From assembly GCF_015706575.1 (NCBI RefSeq), contig NW_024037063.1:12214927-12278926 (forward strand): a stretch of DNA of 64,000 bases, written 5' to 3'. This document shows, piece after piece, positions 1 to 10,113 of this stretch. The position numbers and the translations under genes were made by a program. This stretch comes from Patiria miniata (lineage: Eukaryota; Echinodermata; Asteroidea; Valvatida; Asterinidae). Under the pieces are notes generated by a model. It made no database searches, had not been told where the DNA came from, and was given only the letters and a program-made list of their open reading frames with translations. Position 1 is the stretch's first letter; the number at the start of each line of letters is the position of its first letter.

Positions 1-131
1 CTTTGACCACACATTTATCACAGAACCATGGAAAATCGGGTCTGTCACCTAGACTCTTGTATGTAGCTTCCGAAATTTTCAGACACTTCAAACATCTCTT
101 GTTATCACAATAATCACATTGCAGTAACTTA
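1..131 (-). pseudogene. PHD-like zinc finger fragment, probably LINE ORF1
   Basis: On the minus strand one frame stays open from 131 to the window edge. It reads as a cysteine-rich finger with the pattern CDYC, KRCLKC and WFCDKC, which is the spacing of PHD-like fingers. Such fingers are common in ORF1 proteins of invertebrate non-LTR retrotransposons, where they probably bind nucleic acid or protein partners. The frame ends where gypsy sequence of element A begins, so this looks like one transposon cut by another. The rest lies outside the window. A host PHD-finger exon cannot be excluded. Confidence 0.4.
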
Positions 132-136
132 CTACA

Positions 137-870
137 CCGCAGGAACATGATGCACGTCTTCGTCATGTTCTCAAAATCCTCCAATGAGCTGGGTTGAGGC
201 TCAACAAGGACAAGTGCAAAATTGCAAAAGTGCAAAAATCCGGACCCTGCCAAAGTAGACGCGATCCTGCAAACGTCGCCGCCTACAACGAAGGAGGAAG
301 TCAAACGTCTGATGGGGATGGTCAACTTGCTTTCTCGCTTCATACCCCGTTCAGCCTCTGTAGCCGCACCGATCAACGACCTGATGAAAGATGACAGAGA
401 GTGGATTTGGGGTCCAGCGCAACGCACCGCGTTTCGACAACAAGACTCTGCTAACGACAGCCCCAACGCTTGCATACTACGACCCAACAAAGCCAACAAT
501 GGTCAGTGCTGATGCCAGCAGTTACGGGATTGGTGGTTACATCCTTCAGAAGCAGGAAGACGAGTCCTGGAGGCCAGTAGCATATTGCTCCCGAAGTCTG
601 GCGTGTGCAGAGCAACGTTATGCACAGATCGAAAAGGAGCTACTGGCTGCTGTCTGGTCATGTGAGCGTTTCTACATCTATCTCCGTGGTCGCCGAGGTC
701 TCTGAGTGACGCTTCAGACAGACCACAAACTTCTTGTGTCCTTAATCAACCAGAAGCACTTGTGTGATGCCCCCCTCCGTTGCAAACGACTTCTGATGAG
801 ACTAATGAAGTACAACTGGTTGTGGCCGACGCACTCTCACGAACCCCTCTCCATCGCTACAAAACGACAG
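137..870 (+). pseudogene. Broken RT end and RNase H of gypsy copy A
   Basis: The reading starts in the RT thumb (QEHDARLRHVLK, then AGLRLNKDKC after a stop near 184). It changes frame near 225 and passes the connection segment with GMVNLLSRFIP. It changes frame again near 440 into RNase H, where DASSYGIGGYI, CSRSL and EKELLAAVWSCERFYIYL are readable. A TGA at 703-705 interrupts before TLQTDHKLLVSL, and another shift near 812 leads to VVADALSRTP, the usual RNase H/integrase border. In an intact element this enzyme would copy the RNA into DNA and degrade the RNA strand. Confidence 0.8.
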
Positions 871-2030
871 AGTCCAATGACAATTTGGAAGACAAGATCG
901 AAGCCCATGTTCACCTGATCACATCCCAGTGGCCCGCATCTGATGCAAAACTGGTTGAAATAGCCGCAGAAACCAGCCGCAACCGTACCCTAAATGCAGT
1001 CATCTCTTTCGTCAAAGATGGATGGCCGAAGTACCAGAAAGATTTTGAGCCACAGTCGAGACGATTCTGGGATGACCAGGACAAGATCAGCCTAGTTGGT
1101 GGTATTCTCACATATGGTGACCGCATTGTGATACCAACGAGCCTGAGACAACAAATGTTGCAGAGAATCCATGAGGGTCATCAAGGCATCTCGAAAAGCC
1201 GTCTCCGAGCCAATCAGGCTGTGTAGTGGCCTGGTATGAGTACTGACATAGCCCAGCATGTCCAGTTTTGCCCACATTGCCAGGATATGCAACCATATCA
1301 CAACGAGCCGAGCCCCTCATGTCTACACAACTACCACAGAGACCATGGCAGCAAATTGCCTGCGACCTAGCTGAAGTGAAGGGGAAGATGTACCTTGTGG
1401 TAGTAGACTACCTTTCTCGATGGATAGAGTAACATCACCTCCGCTTGACAACAGCCAAATCCGTGATTAACTTCATGAAGGCGACATTCGCTAGATACGG
1501 CATTCCTGAAGTGGTGGTGACTGACATTGTTCCACAGTTTCTAGGTGAGAACAACTTCCAACACACCACCTTAAGTCTGCATTACCCACAGGCCAACGGG
1601 CAAGCAGAAAAGGCTGTAAACATTGCTAAGAGATCGTTGAGTCAAGCTGATCCAGTCCATGCCCTTTTGATGTACAGGTCAACTCCTTTGCCTAGCCTTG
1701 GTCAGTATCAAAGGCTGTAGACAATGTCAACCAGATGAAGAGCAGACAACACTTCAACAAACGACATGGGGCAAGAGACCTGGATGATTTGACACCTGGC
1801 CGGAGACAAGGTCAAGATCCAAACCAAAGGACAGTTGAGCCCAGAATGTGAAGTTGTACGCCATGCTGGTACTCCGCGGTCCTACATCATCTGCATCAAC
1901 GGCACCGAGTACCGTCGAAACAGACGTCACATCATCCTGCTGTCAAAACCAACACCAGGTCCATTCCTAGACATCGCTTTACCATCTAAGGATCCCCAAC
2001 CAGCAGAAGCTCGACCCACTCGAGTTACTT
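813..2030 (+). pseudogene. Broken integrase of gypsy copy A
   Basis: An open stretch to 1226 carries the first half of the H2C2 zinc domain (HEGHQGISKSRLR). A TAG at 1224-1226 falls just before WPGM, and the paired cysteines follow as CPHCQDMQ. The catalytic core is recognisable in VVVDYLSRW (first Asp) and in FARYGIPEVVVTDIVPQF (second Asp, with the usual DNGPQF degraded). The segment carrying the catalytic Glu is eroded. The tail from about 1835 (YIICINGTEYRRNRRHI) is the C-terminal domain seen again in copy C. Confidence 0.8.
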
Positions 2031-2429
2031 GAGCACCAGTTTGGCACCAAGACTACATCATGTCTTAACACTATCCTTGTTGCACAGTTCGTTGAGTTCA
2101 TCAAAATCAATAATTAGTATTTTGATATTTACCCAATCAATCACAATCAATCAGAGAAAAAGAGCCAACACTTTGACTCGCAATTTCAGTTAACTTTTAA
2201 TGGACACTGAACTGCAACAACATGTTAACTCCATATTCTGCAAGAAACCAGATCTTATGTGAACCTGCAGAACAATAAGCAACTCTAGTGCAGAATCTCT
2301 GTCAGTGCAGAATCTCTTTGATTATTAAAACTCAAAAAACTGAACTTTAGATTGATTCAAGTTATTTGCATACTGATGATTCACTTTAATTGTTCATTAA
2401 CCAGTGTTTCCTTTCAGAAAAAGGGGAGA
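2031..2429 (+). other. 3' untranslated part and polypurine tract of gypsy copy A
   Basis: No coding frame is supported. The stretch is AT-rich and ends in AGAAAAAGGGGAGA immediately before a TG-starting LTR. That is the position and composition of a polypurine tract used to prime plus-strand DNA. Confidence 0.6.
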
Positions 2430-2605
2430 TGTTATAACATGCCTTGCGCACTGTGTATTGTGACACAAGCTGCACGTTCGTTCTGTAAGTACATGCATCT
2501 ATGAATAAATCATGTGCAACGTGGCGGCCCGCATGTCGAACTCCAATTGATGAGTCCGTACAATTCTCTGTCAATTTACATCAACCTGAACCCAGTATCA
2601 TAACA
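2430..2605 (+). repeat. 3' LTR of gypsy copy A
   Basis: About 176 bp, starting TGTTATAACA and ending ATCATAACA, so it has short inverted ends of the TG...CA type. It contains an AATAAA signal near 2502. It follows a purine tract, and an unrelated pol sequence starts right after it. The matching 5' LTR is not in the window. Confidence 0.65.
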
Positions 2606-2615
2606 GGAGGATGTC

Positions 2616-4460
2616 TTGTTTCGATCCAGAGCGGCAGCAAATGGAGAACAATCTTTCCAGCTTGTTCTACCGCCAGAGTTCAGAGAAACAACATTGGCCT
2701 GTCTCCATAACGAACTAGGACATCTGGGTAATGAGCGAACGTTAGATATGGTCAGACGTCGATTCTTCTGGCCAAAGATGGCAGAAGATGTAGAACGCTG
2801 GTGGGAGAGCTGCGAGAGCTGCTGTCTGACGAAAACCCCGCCGTCAAAGACCTGAGGCCCACTAGTCAACATCATCAGCAGTGAACCACTTGAACTCGTT
2901 GTGATAGATTTCCTCAAACTCGAGCATTCTAAAGGAGGCATCAAAAACATCTTGGTCATCACTGATCATTTTAACTGTGGCATCCACAGTCGCCAAAATC
3001 ATCTGGCAAAACTTCATCCTTCATTATGGTTTCCCAGTTAGAATCCACTCGGACCAAGGAAGGAACTTTGAGGGACAGCTGGTACGAGACTTGTGCAAAA
3101 TCTGTGGAATCAAGATAAGCAGAACAACTCCATATCACCCGCAGGGTAATGGTCTCACAGAGAGATTTAACCATACTCTTCTCAATATGCTAGGTACTCT
3201 CGACCTCAACGACAAACTTGACTGGAAACAACATGTTGGTGCCATGACCCACGCGTACAATTCCACCCATCATGAGTCAACAGGACTCGCACCGTTTTGC
3301 CTGATGTTTGGTCGTCATTCAAATCTACCAATCGACTTCATGGTTGGACTCATTGGCGTCGTGAGGGCCCCCCCCCCCCCGGAAAAGCAAAAAAGGAAGA
3401 AAAAAAGAAAGAAAAAAAGAAAAAAAGAGGCGCGAAGTCATAGTGGTGTAAATTTAATGAGTTTGGGGGGCAAAATGTCCCTGCCCCCTCTAAAACTGAT
3501 AAATTGAAAATTTGTTGAGAAATACAAGATTTTTTTGGAAAAAAATATGTTTTGCCCCCTCTAGAAAAAATCCTGGCGACGCCCATGGTTGGACTTGCAT
3601 CTGAAGAAACCAGAGTTGCTCCATCATATGATGAGTTTGTGGAATATCTGAGAGAGAACCTACACTCCTCATACAGAACAGCCCAAAGCATCGCAGAGAA
3701 GGCACAGGCCAAGCAAAAGCGGCTGTAGGATCGACAAACATCTGAAGCGCCTCTGTTTCCAGGAGAACGTGTTCTTGTCCAACGTAAACACAGCGTCGGT
3801 ACTCTAAAGCTGGCAGACCGATGGGAAACCCCTCCAAACGTTGTCATTTCTAAACATCCGAGTCTCCCAGTATATGTCGTAGCCAATCAGGAAACTGGTA
3901 AAAAGAGGACACTGCACAAAAACCTACTGACTCCCTGCATGTTTCTTCCTGTTAACATCAAGCCTGATGAGTCGTCTGACAGAAAAGGACAATCAAAAGA
4001 AACCGATAAAGTACAACAGGTAAAAGAACAGTCCCATCCAGATATAGACCTATCTGTCAGCACGCCAGCAGAATACCATGAAGATGATGCTTTATCCGGC
4101 GATGATGCAGTTCACAGGTTGATCAAGCATACAATCCCACTGAAACAAGTCTTCCTGTTGAAGCTAAACACAAGATTATCACAACAGTGTACGGAAATGT
4201 GTCTGAACAACAGCAGCTGAACGACACATTTGACCACTCTCGATCCAACTTGGCATCAGATTTTGCAATCTCCGTCATCATCCTCATCTTCGTCGGCCCT
4301 ACCAACCTCATCCAGCCAGTCCATGGAAACTCCACCTCAGTTTTATCTCCCACAAAGACCACACAGAGCACGCAAACCTCCAGATCGTTTGTCATCTGAT
4401 TTTCTTGGACAAACAGAGTTCCAAACAAACAATAAATGGAGGAACTCTGCCAGTCCAAAT
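2616..4460 (+). pseudogene. Integrase and C-terminal pol of gypsy copy B, split by a MITE
   Basis: The zinc domain reads HNELGHLGNERT...RRRFFWPKM...CESCC. After a TGA near 2853 come VIDFLKLEH (first catalytic Asp) and, in another frame from 2977, IHSDQGRNFEG (second Asp) and NGLTERFNHTL (catalytic Glu), so the DDE triad is present but in different frames. The protein then breaks at 3350, where a MITE inserts, and resumes at about 3596 with ASEETRVAPSYDEF. A TAG near 3727 and shifts follow. The tail is rich in charged residues and serines and ends near 4460 with ARKPPDRL, a common end of gypsy pol. No chromodomain could be claimed. Confidence 0.8.
3351..3583 (-). mobile_element. MITE 1, copy 1 (GGCGTCG ends)
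   Basis: A 233-bp non-coding insert flanked by a direct repeat CATGGTTGGACT (3339-3350 and 3584-3595), which restores the integrase frame if removed. Its ends are short inverted GGCGTCG/CGACGCC. Inside are a homopurine tract (about 3386-3427) and two TTTGCCCC-like blocks. Its reverse complement matches the element at 63,411-63,650 in order and in most bases, so it is a mobile family and orientation is given relative to that copy. The superfamily is uncertain because the true length of the target duplication cannot be fixed. Confidence 0.7.
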
Positions 4461-5027
4461 TAAAGTCTATAAGGAGGTTGTGGGCGAGATGAAAGAGTCC
4501 AAAAGTGGCAGAAACCAGGGAAAAGGTCGGTATGAGATTTATGCTTCGCCATATTGATTAATTAATGATTTATCATTTGGTTGAAAATATGTTGTATAAA
4601 TATGACAGTAACATTCGTCATTTCAATTGAATTTCCTGTAATTTTATAAGTGTTTTGTATGCAAGCCCAGTGTAGAAAGGCTTATTCATTTGTTCCTGAC
4701 ATTTACGGAAAAGTGTCTTCAGTGTTAATAAGATTTGTTGCTAAGTTTGGCAAGAAAACTTACTGTTTATCCGTATTGGGTAAAGTATTAAAAAAGAGAT
4801 AATCGAGTTGGTGCATTTGCTATATTCCTTTGTTGGAATATTTCCCTCCTTATTCTGTGTATTATCAAACCCGGCGCCGGAATATTATGCAAGTAGTTTT
4901 GAGGAGTTAAGTACATGATATGCTTCAGTTCATGTTTTTTTCTTTCAATAATTCTTGTATAATTTGTGTTAGGTTACTTCTGTAAATATTTGTAAATAGT
5001 TGAAATGGCGAGGACGTCATTTTCTCA
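4461..5027 (+). other. Untranslated tail of gypsy copy B
   Basis: AT-rich DNA without a supported frame, lying between the end of pol and a purine tract. Nothing else was recognised in it. Confidence 0.45.
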
Positions 5028-5391
5028 ACAGAGGGGAGAATATCACAGGCGTAAAAAAGTATCCCCCTTATTCTTTTTTAGATTCACCCTGCAAACCTTT
5101 ATTCTTATTCAAAGCATCGTCTTGAATATTCATTTTCATTGACCAATCACTTTCGCCGTTACCGCAATAGAGATTCGGAATACGGGGCGCGGCCCGCGTT
5201 AGCGCCATTCCAATGCTATCCGGAACCGAGGGAACACCTTGTCTTATTACCTGATTTTCCCTTTCCCGTATTTTCATCTTTCAGTGTGAGAATAAATCAC
5301 CACAGAACTGAGAAGCCGAGTCCTCTTTCCCTTTATTATTGACTCTAATAATACCAAGGGTCACCAAACACGCAATCCTGGTAACCTTACA
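5028..5391 (+). repeat. Probable purine tract and 3' LTR of gypsy copy B
   Basis: ACAGAGGGGAGA at 5028-5039 is followed by about 350 bp that contain an AATAAA signal near 5290 and end ACCTTACA near 5390. The left end reads TATCACAGG rather than TG, so the exact border is not certain. No second copy of this LTR is present to confirm it. Confidence 0.4.
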
Positions 5392-5967
5392 ATTTAAAAG
5401 ACGAAATGCAGTCATAGGTATGTGTGGTTTAGAGGTATTAAACACTATGGTTAAGACCAGTTTGAATCTGGATGCTGATAATTACCCGAGCCGAAGTCAA
5501 GGGTAATTATTCATAAGTACCGTTTCATATATACCTTTTGGTAAAGAAAATCTAAACTTTTCGGTCCAAAGGTCCAAACAAGTCAAAAAATTTAAAGTTT
5601 CAAACACTTTTTTCAATAATTTCACTTCATGTTTTTTGAAACATCCCTCAAGCTATATAATGGAATGTTCAGCTCCCAAGTAAGACGTAAACAACTCCTT
5701 TTATGGAGATTGGCGTGCGTACTGCGCGATGTCGCGCTAAGGCAGCTGTTAATTGCAGCGAGTTAATTGTGAATTCAGGACGATAAAATACTGACTCAAT
5801 GGTAGTGTTGCGCATGCCTACGTGACCAATATAACGGTAAAAGGCACCGCTATTCGCGTGAACGATCCAAAACATAATTTTATCGGGGATTTCAGGACCT
5901 AGTACCCCTTTAACTGAAACCTTACCGCTCAAGCGGCTCCTTGCAATTTGACGTAATATCAGCCATA
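5392..5967. other. Non-coding stretch with a dispersed-repeat segment
   Basis: No gene is supported. The part near 5772-5850 (GTTGCGCATGCCTACGTGA and CCAATATAACGGTAA) recurs at about 7611-7690, so an old dispersed repeat lies here. Confidence 0.4.
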
Positions 5968-6830
5968 TGGTTGCGAAGGGCGATTTCTACCGGTTACGTA
6001 ACACTTTATTTCGATTTTATGTTCATTACTTTTCGTTGAAATTGGAAAAATAGGCCTTGCTACAAGCAATTTTGAAAACTGTAACACTGGCGTGCGCAAC
6101 ATCTATCTTTTCAAGCCTCACGAATATTAAAGAGGTTACTATCCATTACTGTGTGCAGTAAACAATTGCATAAAAGCCTCCTTCACGAAATATCACCTTT
6201 TTGAGGCTTTCATTGGTCGATACAGAGACCCACGCCATGTCACGCCAAGTTACGCTCATGAATATGCTAATCTTCCCGGCATCATTGCGTGCTAGGCCGA
6301 AATTGGTCAGCCGTAGCCTACGGCGCTTTGCTGAACAATGCTCATGGGTTGGGTTTTGCAAATAATTGTTCTGATCCTCTTCGAAATTTTCCATTGAGAT
6401 GGTTCCAGGTGTAACACTAGCGTCCGCAACAACAGATTTAGCTGAAATTCGGAATATACTTAGATGATGTAAGTGTTCAACAACTCGTGAAATAACAACT
6501 TGGATACATTCCTAGAAATAAGGATAAATACATTACATTTGGGGAAGTTTTTCGAACGATTTCTTCAAGACTTTTAGATCAGCTTTGAGAGTAATCAGTA
6601 TTGCGGTTTCGGCATCGATGACGGCGACTTTTCACCGACATGAAGTTTAGAATTTCTTCTTCAGTTAGAATGTAACATTTCAATCATACCGAGCATATTT
6701 TCTAAGAGACACAACTTTCAAAATGCCATGTTTTTAGAGCTGCATGAATTTCACTGCTCCGTGAAAGCGTCTAAGTACGTAATCGGATTAGCTTTGCATA
6801 ACAACTGCGACGCTTTGCTGTTAGCAACCA
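5968..6830 (+). mobile_element. Non-autonomous TIR element family R1, copy 1 (863 bp)
   Basis: The ends are TGGTTGCGAAGG and, inverted, TGGTTGCTAACAG, with TA-rich flanks that could be a TA target duplication. The whole body aligns with 56,224-57,042: both hold TTGAAATTGGAAAAAT, TTTTCAAGCCTCACGAATAT, AAAGCCTCCTTCACGA and GGCATCGATGACGGCGA in the same order. No transposase reading was found; the minus-strand open stretch at 6146-6394 is not conserved as protein. It is best described as a long MITE. Confidence 0.7.
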
Positions 6831-7064
6831 TATAGCTGATATAGCCACGGGTCTATTGTCATGTAACTGTTGTCCATTTTAGAATCGACACAATTTGTGG
6901 AACGACACAATTTGCTGAACGACACAGATCCGTAATGACCATCTGTGATGTTATCAAACACTTTAGTGGGCATTGATTTAGGTGGTGGGTTGTCCACTCT
7001 GACATGGATGGTTATTAGCTCATTATTGGTATGATACAGTGCTTTCATTGTGTACATGGCTGAT

Positions 7065-7274
7065 ATTGTTACGGAAAGTGTGTGGACTTATAGGGCCAGC
7101 ATATTCCCTATGCATTTATATTGCAGTAGCGTGGCTTAGTGCTTCGTGCATAAATGCACGTAGGCGATTGGTTGACAAAGGCGCACAGGGTTAAGTGTAG
7201 TGCATGGTTTAAATCGTGTGGATCAATGCGCAGAAATAGATTACGTGAGGGTTACTCACGTGGATACAGGGGGG
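7065..7274 (+). repeat. First part of an old LTR related to element D
   Basis: From GTGTGTGGACTTATAGGGCCAGC onward the sequence follows the LTRs of element D: GCGATTGGTT, TTAAGTGTAGTGCATG and CGTGAGGGTTACTCACGTG appear in the same order. It breaks off at the G-rich run near 7270 and continues at 8,328, so it was split by a later insertion. Confidence 0.65.
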
Positions 7275-7429
7275 GGGGGTAAAGGTTCAGGCCAGTAAAT
7301 AAACTGTCATATACCTCTGTGATAAATGCCCCCACTACAAAAATTCTGGAAACAAATACTCACTACTCTCCAAGGAGATCGAGACACACCACAAATTAAA
7401 GCTTATTTCATCATCTTTTATTTTTTTTC

Positions 7430-7630
7430 CAATTGTTTTGGGGGTAATTCGATGACTTGGGGAGGGCTTTGATTAGATTACTGGCGAGTACATTGTAAAT
7501 TTAGGATGATGAAATACTGACTTACTTTTCAATTGTTTTGGGGGTAATCCGCTGACTTTGGGGAGGGTTATGGTTAGATTTCTGGCGAGTGCATTGTGAA
7601 TTTAGGACAATGAAATACTGCTTCACTTGT
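7430..7630 (+). repeat. Tandem duplication, two units of about 100 bp
   Basis: Units start at 7430 and 7530 with CAATTGTTTTGGGGGTAAT. Both run through GGGGAGGG, CTGGCGAGT and TTTAGGA to GAAATACTG, with scattered differences. Non-coding. Confidence 0.8.
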
Positions 7631-7954
7631 AGTTTTGCGCATGCCTACGTGATGAATGTGAACGTTCAACCAATATAACGGTAATAGGCACTAGATGATC
7701 ACCCCTTAACATACTCCTGAAGCCCATCACCATTTTGAAAAACGGTGCCTACACTCCATTGCCAAATAGAGTGCTTTTAGGACCCCAATATCATCCAAAT
7801 TTCACAGAAATACAAGCTCACGGTCCTGTGCACGGCTTTCAGCCTTATTGTGTTAAAACCCTCAATTTCATGGCCCACAATATGCTCAAATACCGAAAAC
7901 TTTGAGGGCATGCAAATCGTGATTTGGCCGGCGTAGGCAATTTCGTACGCGCCT

Positions 7955-8293
7955 GCACCCTTGAGCGACAATGACGACAATGCCCTCAAAGAACTCCGGT
8001 CACCTTGTGTAGTACCAGCTGGCTTCAACCTCCCCAGAAGAAGCTGGTGTCGCCTAAACCGGCTCCTCACAGGCAACGGGCGTACTGGCCACATGCTACA
8101 CAATTGGCATATGAAACCAACACCTGAGTGTGACTGTGGGACTGCTGATCAGATCGCAAGGCACATTGTCAATGAGTGCCCAATTAGAAAACTGGACGGT
8201 GGCATCGTTCGTCTGGTCAGCTGTGACCCGATCGGGACACGGTGGCTGTCAGACATGGATCTTGACATTTGTTTCGCCGACCTGGACATTTGA
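7955..8293 (+). pseudogene. C-terminal fragment of a non-LTR retrotransposon pol
   Basis: The frame shows the end pattern of many invertebrate LINE polymerases: NLPRRSWCRLNRLLTGNGRTG, then CDCGTADQIARHIVNECPIR, a GG, and WLSDMDLDI before the stop. The CxC...H...C set is a zinc-knuckle-like motif in the region after the RT domain. All upstream domains are missing, as expected for a 5'-truncated LINE copy. GAGAGAGAGA follows at about 8309-8320. Confidence 0.75.
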
Positions 8294-8327
8294 TTCAGCG
8301 CTGCATACGAGAGAGAGAGAAAGATCC

Positions 8328-9078
8328 TTGAGCTGCGGAAAGCGGGCAGAGAGGAAGTAGGTTTACTTGTGATCTGCGTTGAGGCAATGCTTATGCGCGA
8401 TTTGTACAAAATCCTATTAGTTGTTCTGGGGTTACGCTGTTATGTATTGCTGATATGTTGCAAGTGCAAGGCTGTCACAGCTTTACGTTGCAAATACTAG
8501 CGTGTATGGTTGATGCGTAGCGAGTGCAGAGCTGTACTGATGTTCGTTGCTTATACTGGTTGTACATTGCGGATGTGCTGTACATTTTTGCTTATGCAGT
8601 TGTACATTGCTGATGATGGCGCGTGTTGTTGTCATTGTGGTGCGTTACTGACATGGTATAGCAGTGTTAATGCTGTTGCGCGTTGCTGCTGTGAGCAGTA
8701 TCAATTTGGATCACCTCCACAATAGTTAAAGGACCCATATAATAAAACAATCGCGGTAATTAATTCCCATTACTGTACATTTATTGTTTACTGTCGAGAC
8801 AAAATTATCATTGTTGCTTGAGGTTACAGTTGGTGCTTGAGGTTTCAGGTGTCTTTGTTACAGGTTTATTGTGCAATTAACAGAGAGTAATTAGCAATAT
8901 TTTACAATCGGTGGTATATTTCCGCCCAAACGGACCTGCACCCTTAGCCTTGAGGTCGCTCTGAGTGGTCTGTCGTCTAGGGAAGAGCCTTGGTCTGAGA
9001 AGATCGTCTCCACCCAATAGGTGCAAGACTTGGTCCTGACAGACTTCGGCTGACCCAGGGAGTTCCCGCAACAATATT
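8328..9078 (+). repeat. Second part of the old LTR related to element D
   Basis: Resumes where 7,274 stopped: TTGAGCTGCGGAAAGC matches the D LTR segment TTGATGTTGCGGACAGC. It continues with AATGCTTATGCGC, many TGTACATTGC-like units, AAGGACCC, TTTCAGGTGTCTTTGTTACAGG, ACGGACCTGCACCCTTAGCC and ends CCCGCAACAA. No gag or PBS follows, so it is a solo LTR, older than the D LTRs to judge by its divergence. Confidence 0.75.
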
Positions 9079-9240
9079 GACAATGTGGAAGCAATTGTCA
9101 ATAACAATGGTTACATAACGGTGTCACATATATAGCCGTCAAAAGCAACATCAAAAATATATCACATAAGTGAGTTTCATACGAAAGACAACAGTTTGAA
9201 TGGAATGGTCAGGAACCAATAATGCACCTTGTGAGCAAAC

Positions 9241-9645
9241 TTGAAATTACCAAGAATTGACACAATGGTAGAAAATATTGAATTTTTAAGGATCCAAAAA
9301 TGTGGGGCTGTCTATGTGGGTACAGCAAATAGAAGGTATTCGTGCTTGCTCTTCGGCCCAGCTCAAGACAGGACACACGTCATAGTACGGCTCTCCAAAA
9401 ATTCAAAGCTTCTTGGCCTGTATTGGTTTTCAACATTGTTGAAAATACACGATGCATCACTACTTCTTTTTGGCGTTGAATTCTCAAATCCCCATGATTT
9501 CATTAATTCTGTCAGGAACAAGATCTTTAAAAAAAATAGTCTGTGCATCTCCCCTCCTTTGTTAAATCTTCGAAATCAGAATTGCGTAAATTCACAAGTG
9601 AATCGTAAATCGAAATGTGAGAAATGCCTTTTTATGCGCATGTAG
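9241..9645 (+). CDS. Unrecognised 134-codon open frame
   Basis: An uninterrupted frame starting MKLPRIDTMVEN. I do not recognise it. It has no obvious signal peptide, membrane span or repeat. It could be a chance frame, a transposon scrap, or an antisense shadow. It lies just downstream of the ankyrin exon at 9,987-10,113 on the opposite strand, within intron sequence of that gene. Listed because nothing else explains 9.1-9.98 kb. Confidence 0.12.
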   Translation: MKLPRIDTMVENIEFLRIQKCGAVYVGTANRRYSCLLFGPAQDRTHVIVRLSKNSKLLGLYWFSTLLKIHDASLLLFGVEFSNPHDFINSVRNKIFKKNSLCISPPLLNLRNQNCVNSQVNRKSKCEKCLFMRM

Positions 9646-9986
9646 GAGCATAGCACATTACAGTCGTTTGATTGTAGAGCCGTACCTTCACATCATCAAA
9701 ATGGGCTTGAAGTGGATGCTCCCGATGGCTTTTGTTTTTCTTTGGCTTTTAGCAAAGTTTTCCTTTATGTTTTGGCGGCTGAAAGCCCCCTTGTTTAATT
9801 TTGCATGTGGTAGATTGTTTTAAACATACATTTCTTGTTCAACATTAGTCAATATATGCCTTATTAAAAGTGACTGATCCATTACGCATAATGACGTCAC
9901 TATGTTAAGACATAGCATGTAAAGAAAGTTCTTTTTTATTCTGAAAATACCACTCTAATTTTTCTGACGAATTAAGTTGTCCTTAC

Positions 9987-10113
9987 CTGTTTCACGAGGA
10001 TCAGAACTGCTTCTGTGTGGCCATTGTCAGCAGCGATGTGTAATGCTGTTAGACCGTCACTTTTTTGCACATTTATCAACCACGGCACGACCTCTAGAAT
10101 CTTCTTGATCGCA
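9987..10113 (-). CDS. Ankyrin exon 10 (127 bp), after a 22-kb intron
   Basis: Minus strand: TATCTAG before the exon and GTAAGG after it. It encodes AIKKILEVVPWLINV followed by SDGLTALHIAADNGHTEA, a clear ankyrin repeat. It has the same length (127 bp) and phase as the exon at 33,357-33,483, and its protein is similar throughout. The incoming phase (one base) fits the two-base overhang of the exon ending at 32,505. No following exon was found in 1-9,986. Confidence 0.75.

Larger units (their letters stand above)
132..2605 (+). mobile_element. Ty3/gypsy retrotransposon copy A, 5'-truncated
   Basis: Pol fragments follow in the order end of reverse transcriptase, RNase H, integrase zinc domain, integrase core and C-terminal tail, then an untranslated stretch, a purine tract (about 2417-2429) and one LTR. 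Gag, protease and the catalytic half of reverse transcriptase are absent. Several frameshifts and stops make it non-functional. The protein resembles copy C at 44.1-46.7 kb (shared GMVNLLSRFIP and LVVAD.LSR stretches), so both belong to one family. Directly after its LTR the pol of element B begins, so A and B are juxtaposed or nested. Confidence 0.85.
2606..5391 (+). mobile_element. Ty3/gypsy retrotransposon copy B, integrase to 3' LTR
   Basis: A second gypsy family, distinct from A, begins in the integrase zinc domain and runs to a probable 3' LTR. It lacks everything upstream of integrase. A 233-bp MITE sits in the core-to-C-terminal region. The open reading is better preserved than in A (about 124 uninterrupted codons from 2977 up to the MITE). 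Confidence 0.75.
7275..8327 (+). mobile_element. Insertion splitting the old LTR, with LINE 3' end
   Basis: About 1 kb separates two halves of one LTR. Its right half holds a LINE C-terminal fragment; its left half holds a 100-bp tandem duplication and a dispersed-repeat segment also found near 5772-5850. No flanking duplication could be fixed, so it may be one or several insertions. Confidence 0.5.

Noticed and set aside
3350..3886. 178-codon minus-strand open frame
   Set aside because: It crosses MITE 1 and the antisense of gypsy integrase; Phe and Ser runs come from the homopurine tract.
3964..3985. CTGATGAGTCGTCTGACAGAAA, hammerhead-like
   Set aside because: One extra base before GAAA, no pairing partners for helices I and III, and it lies in gypsy coding sequence.
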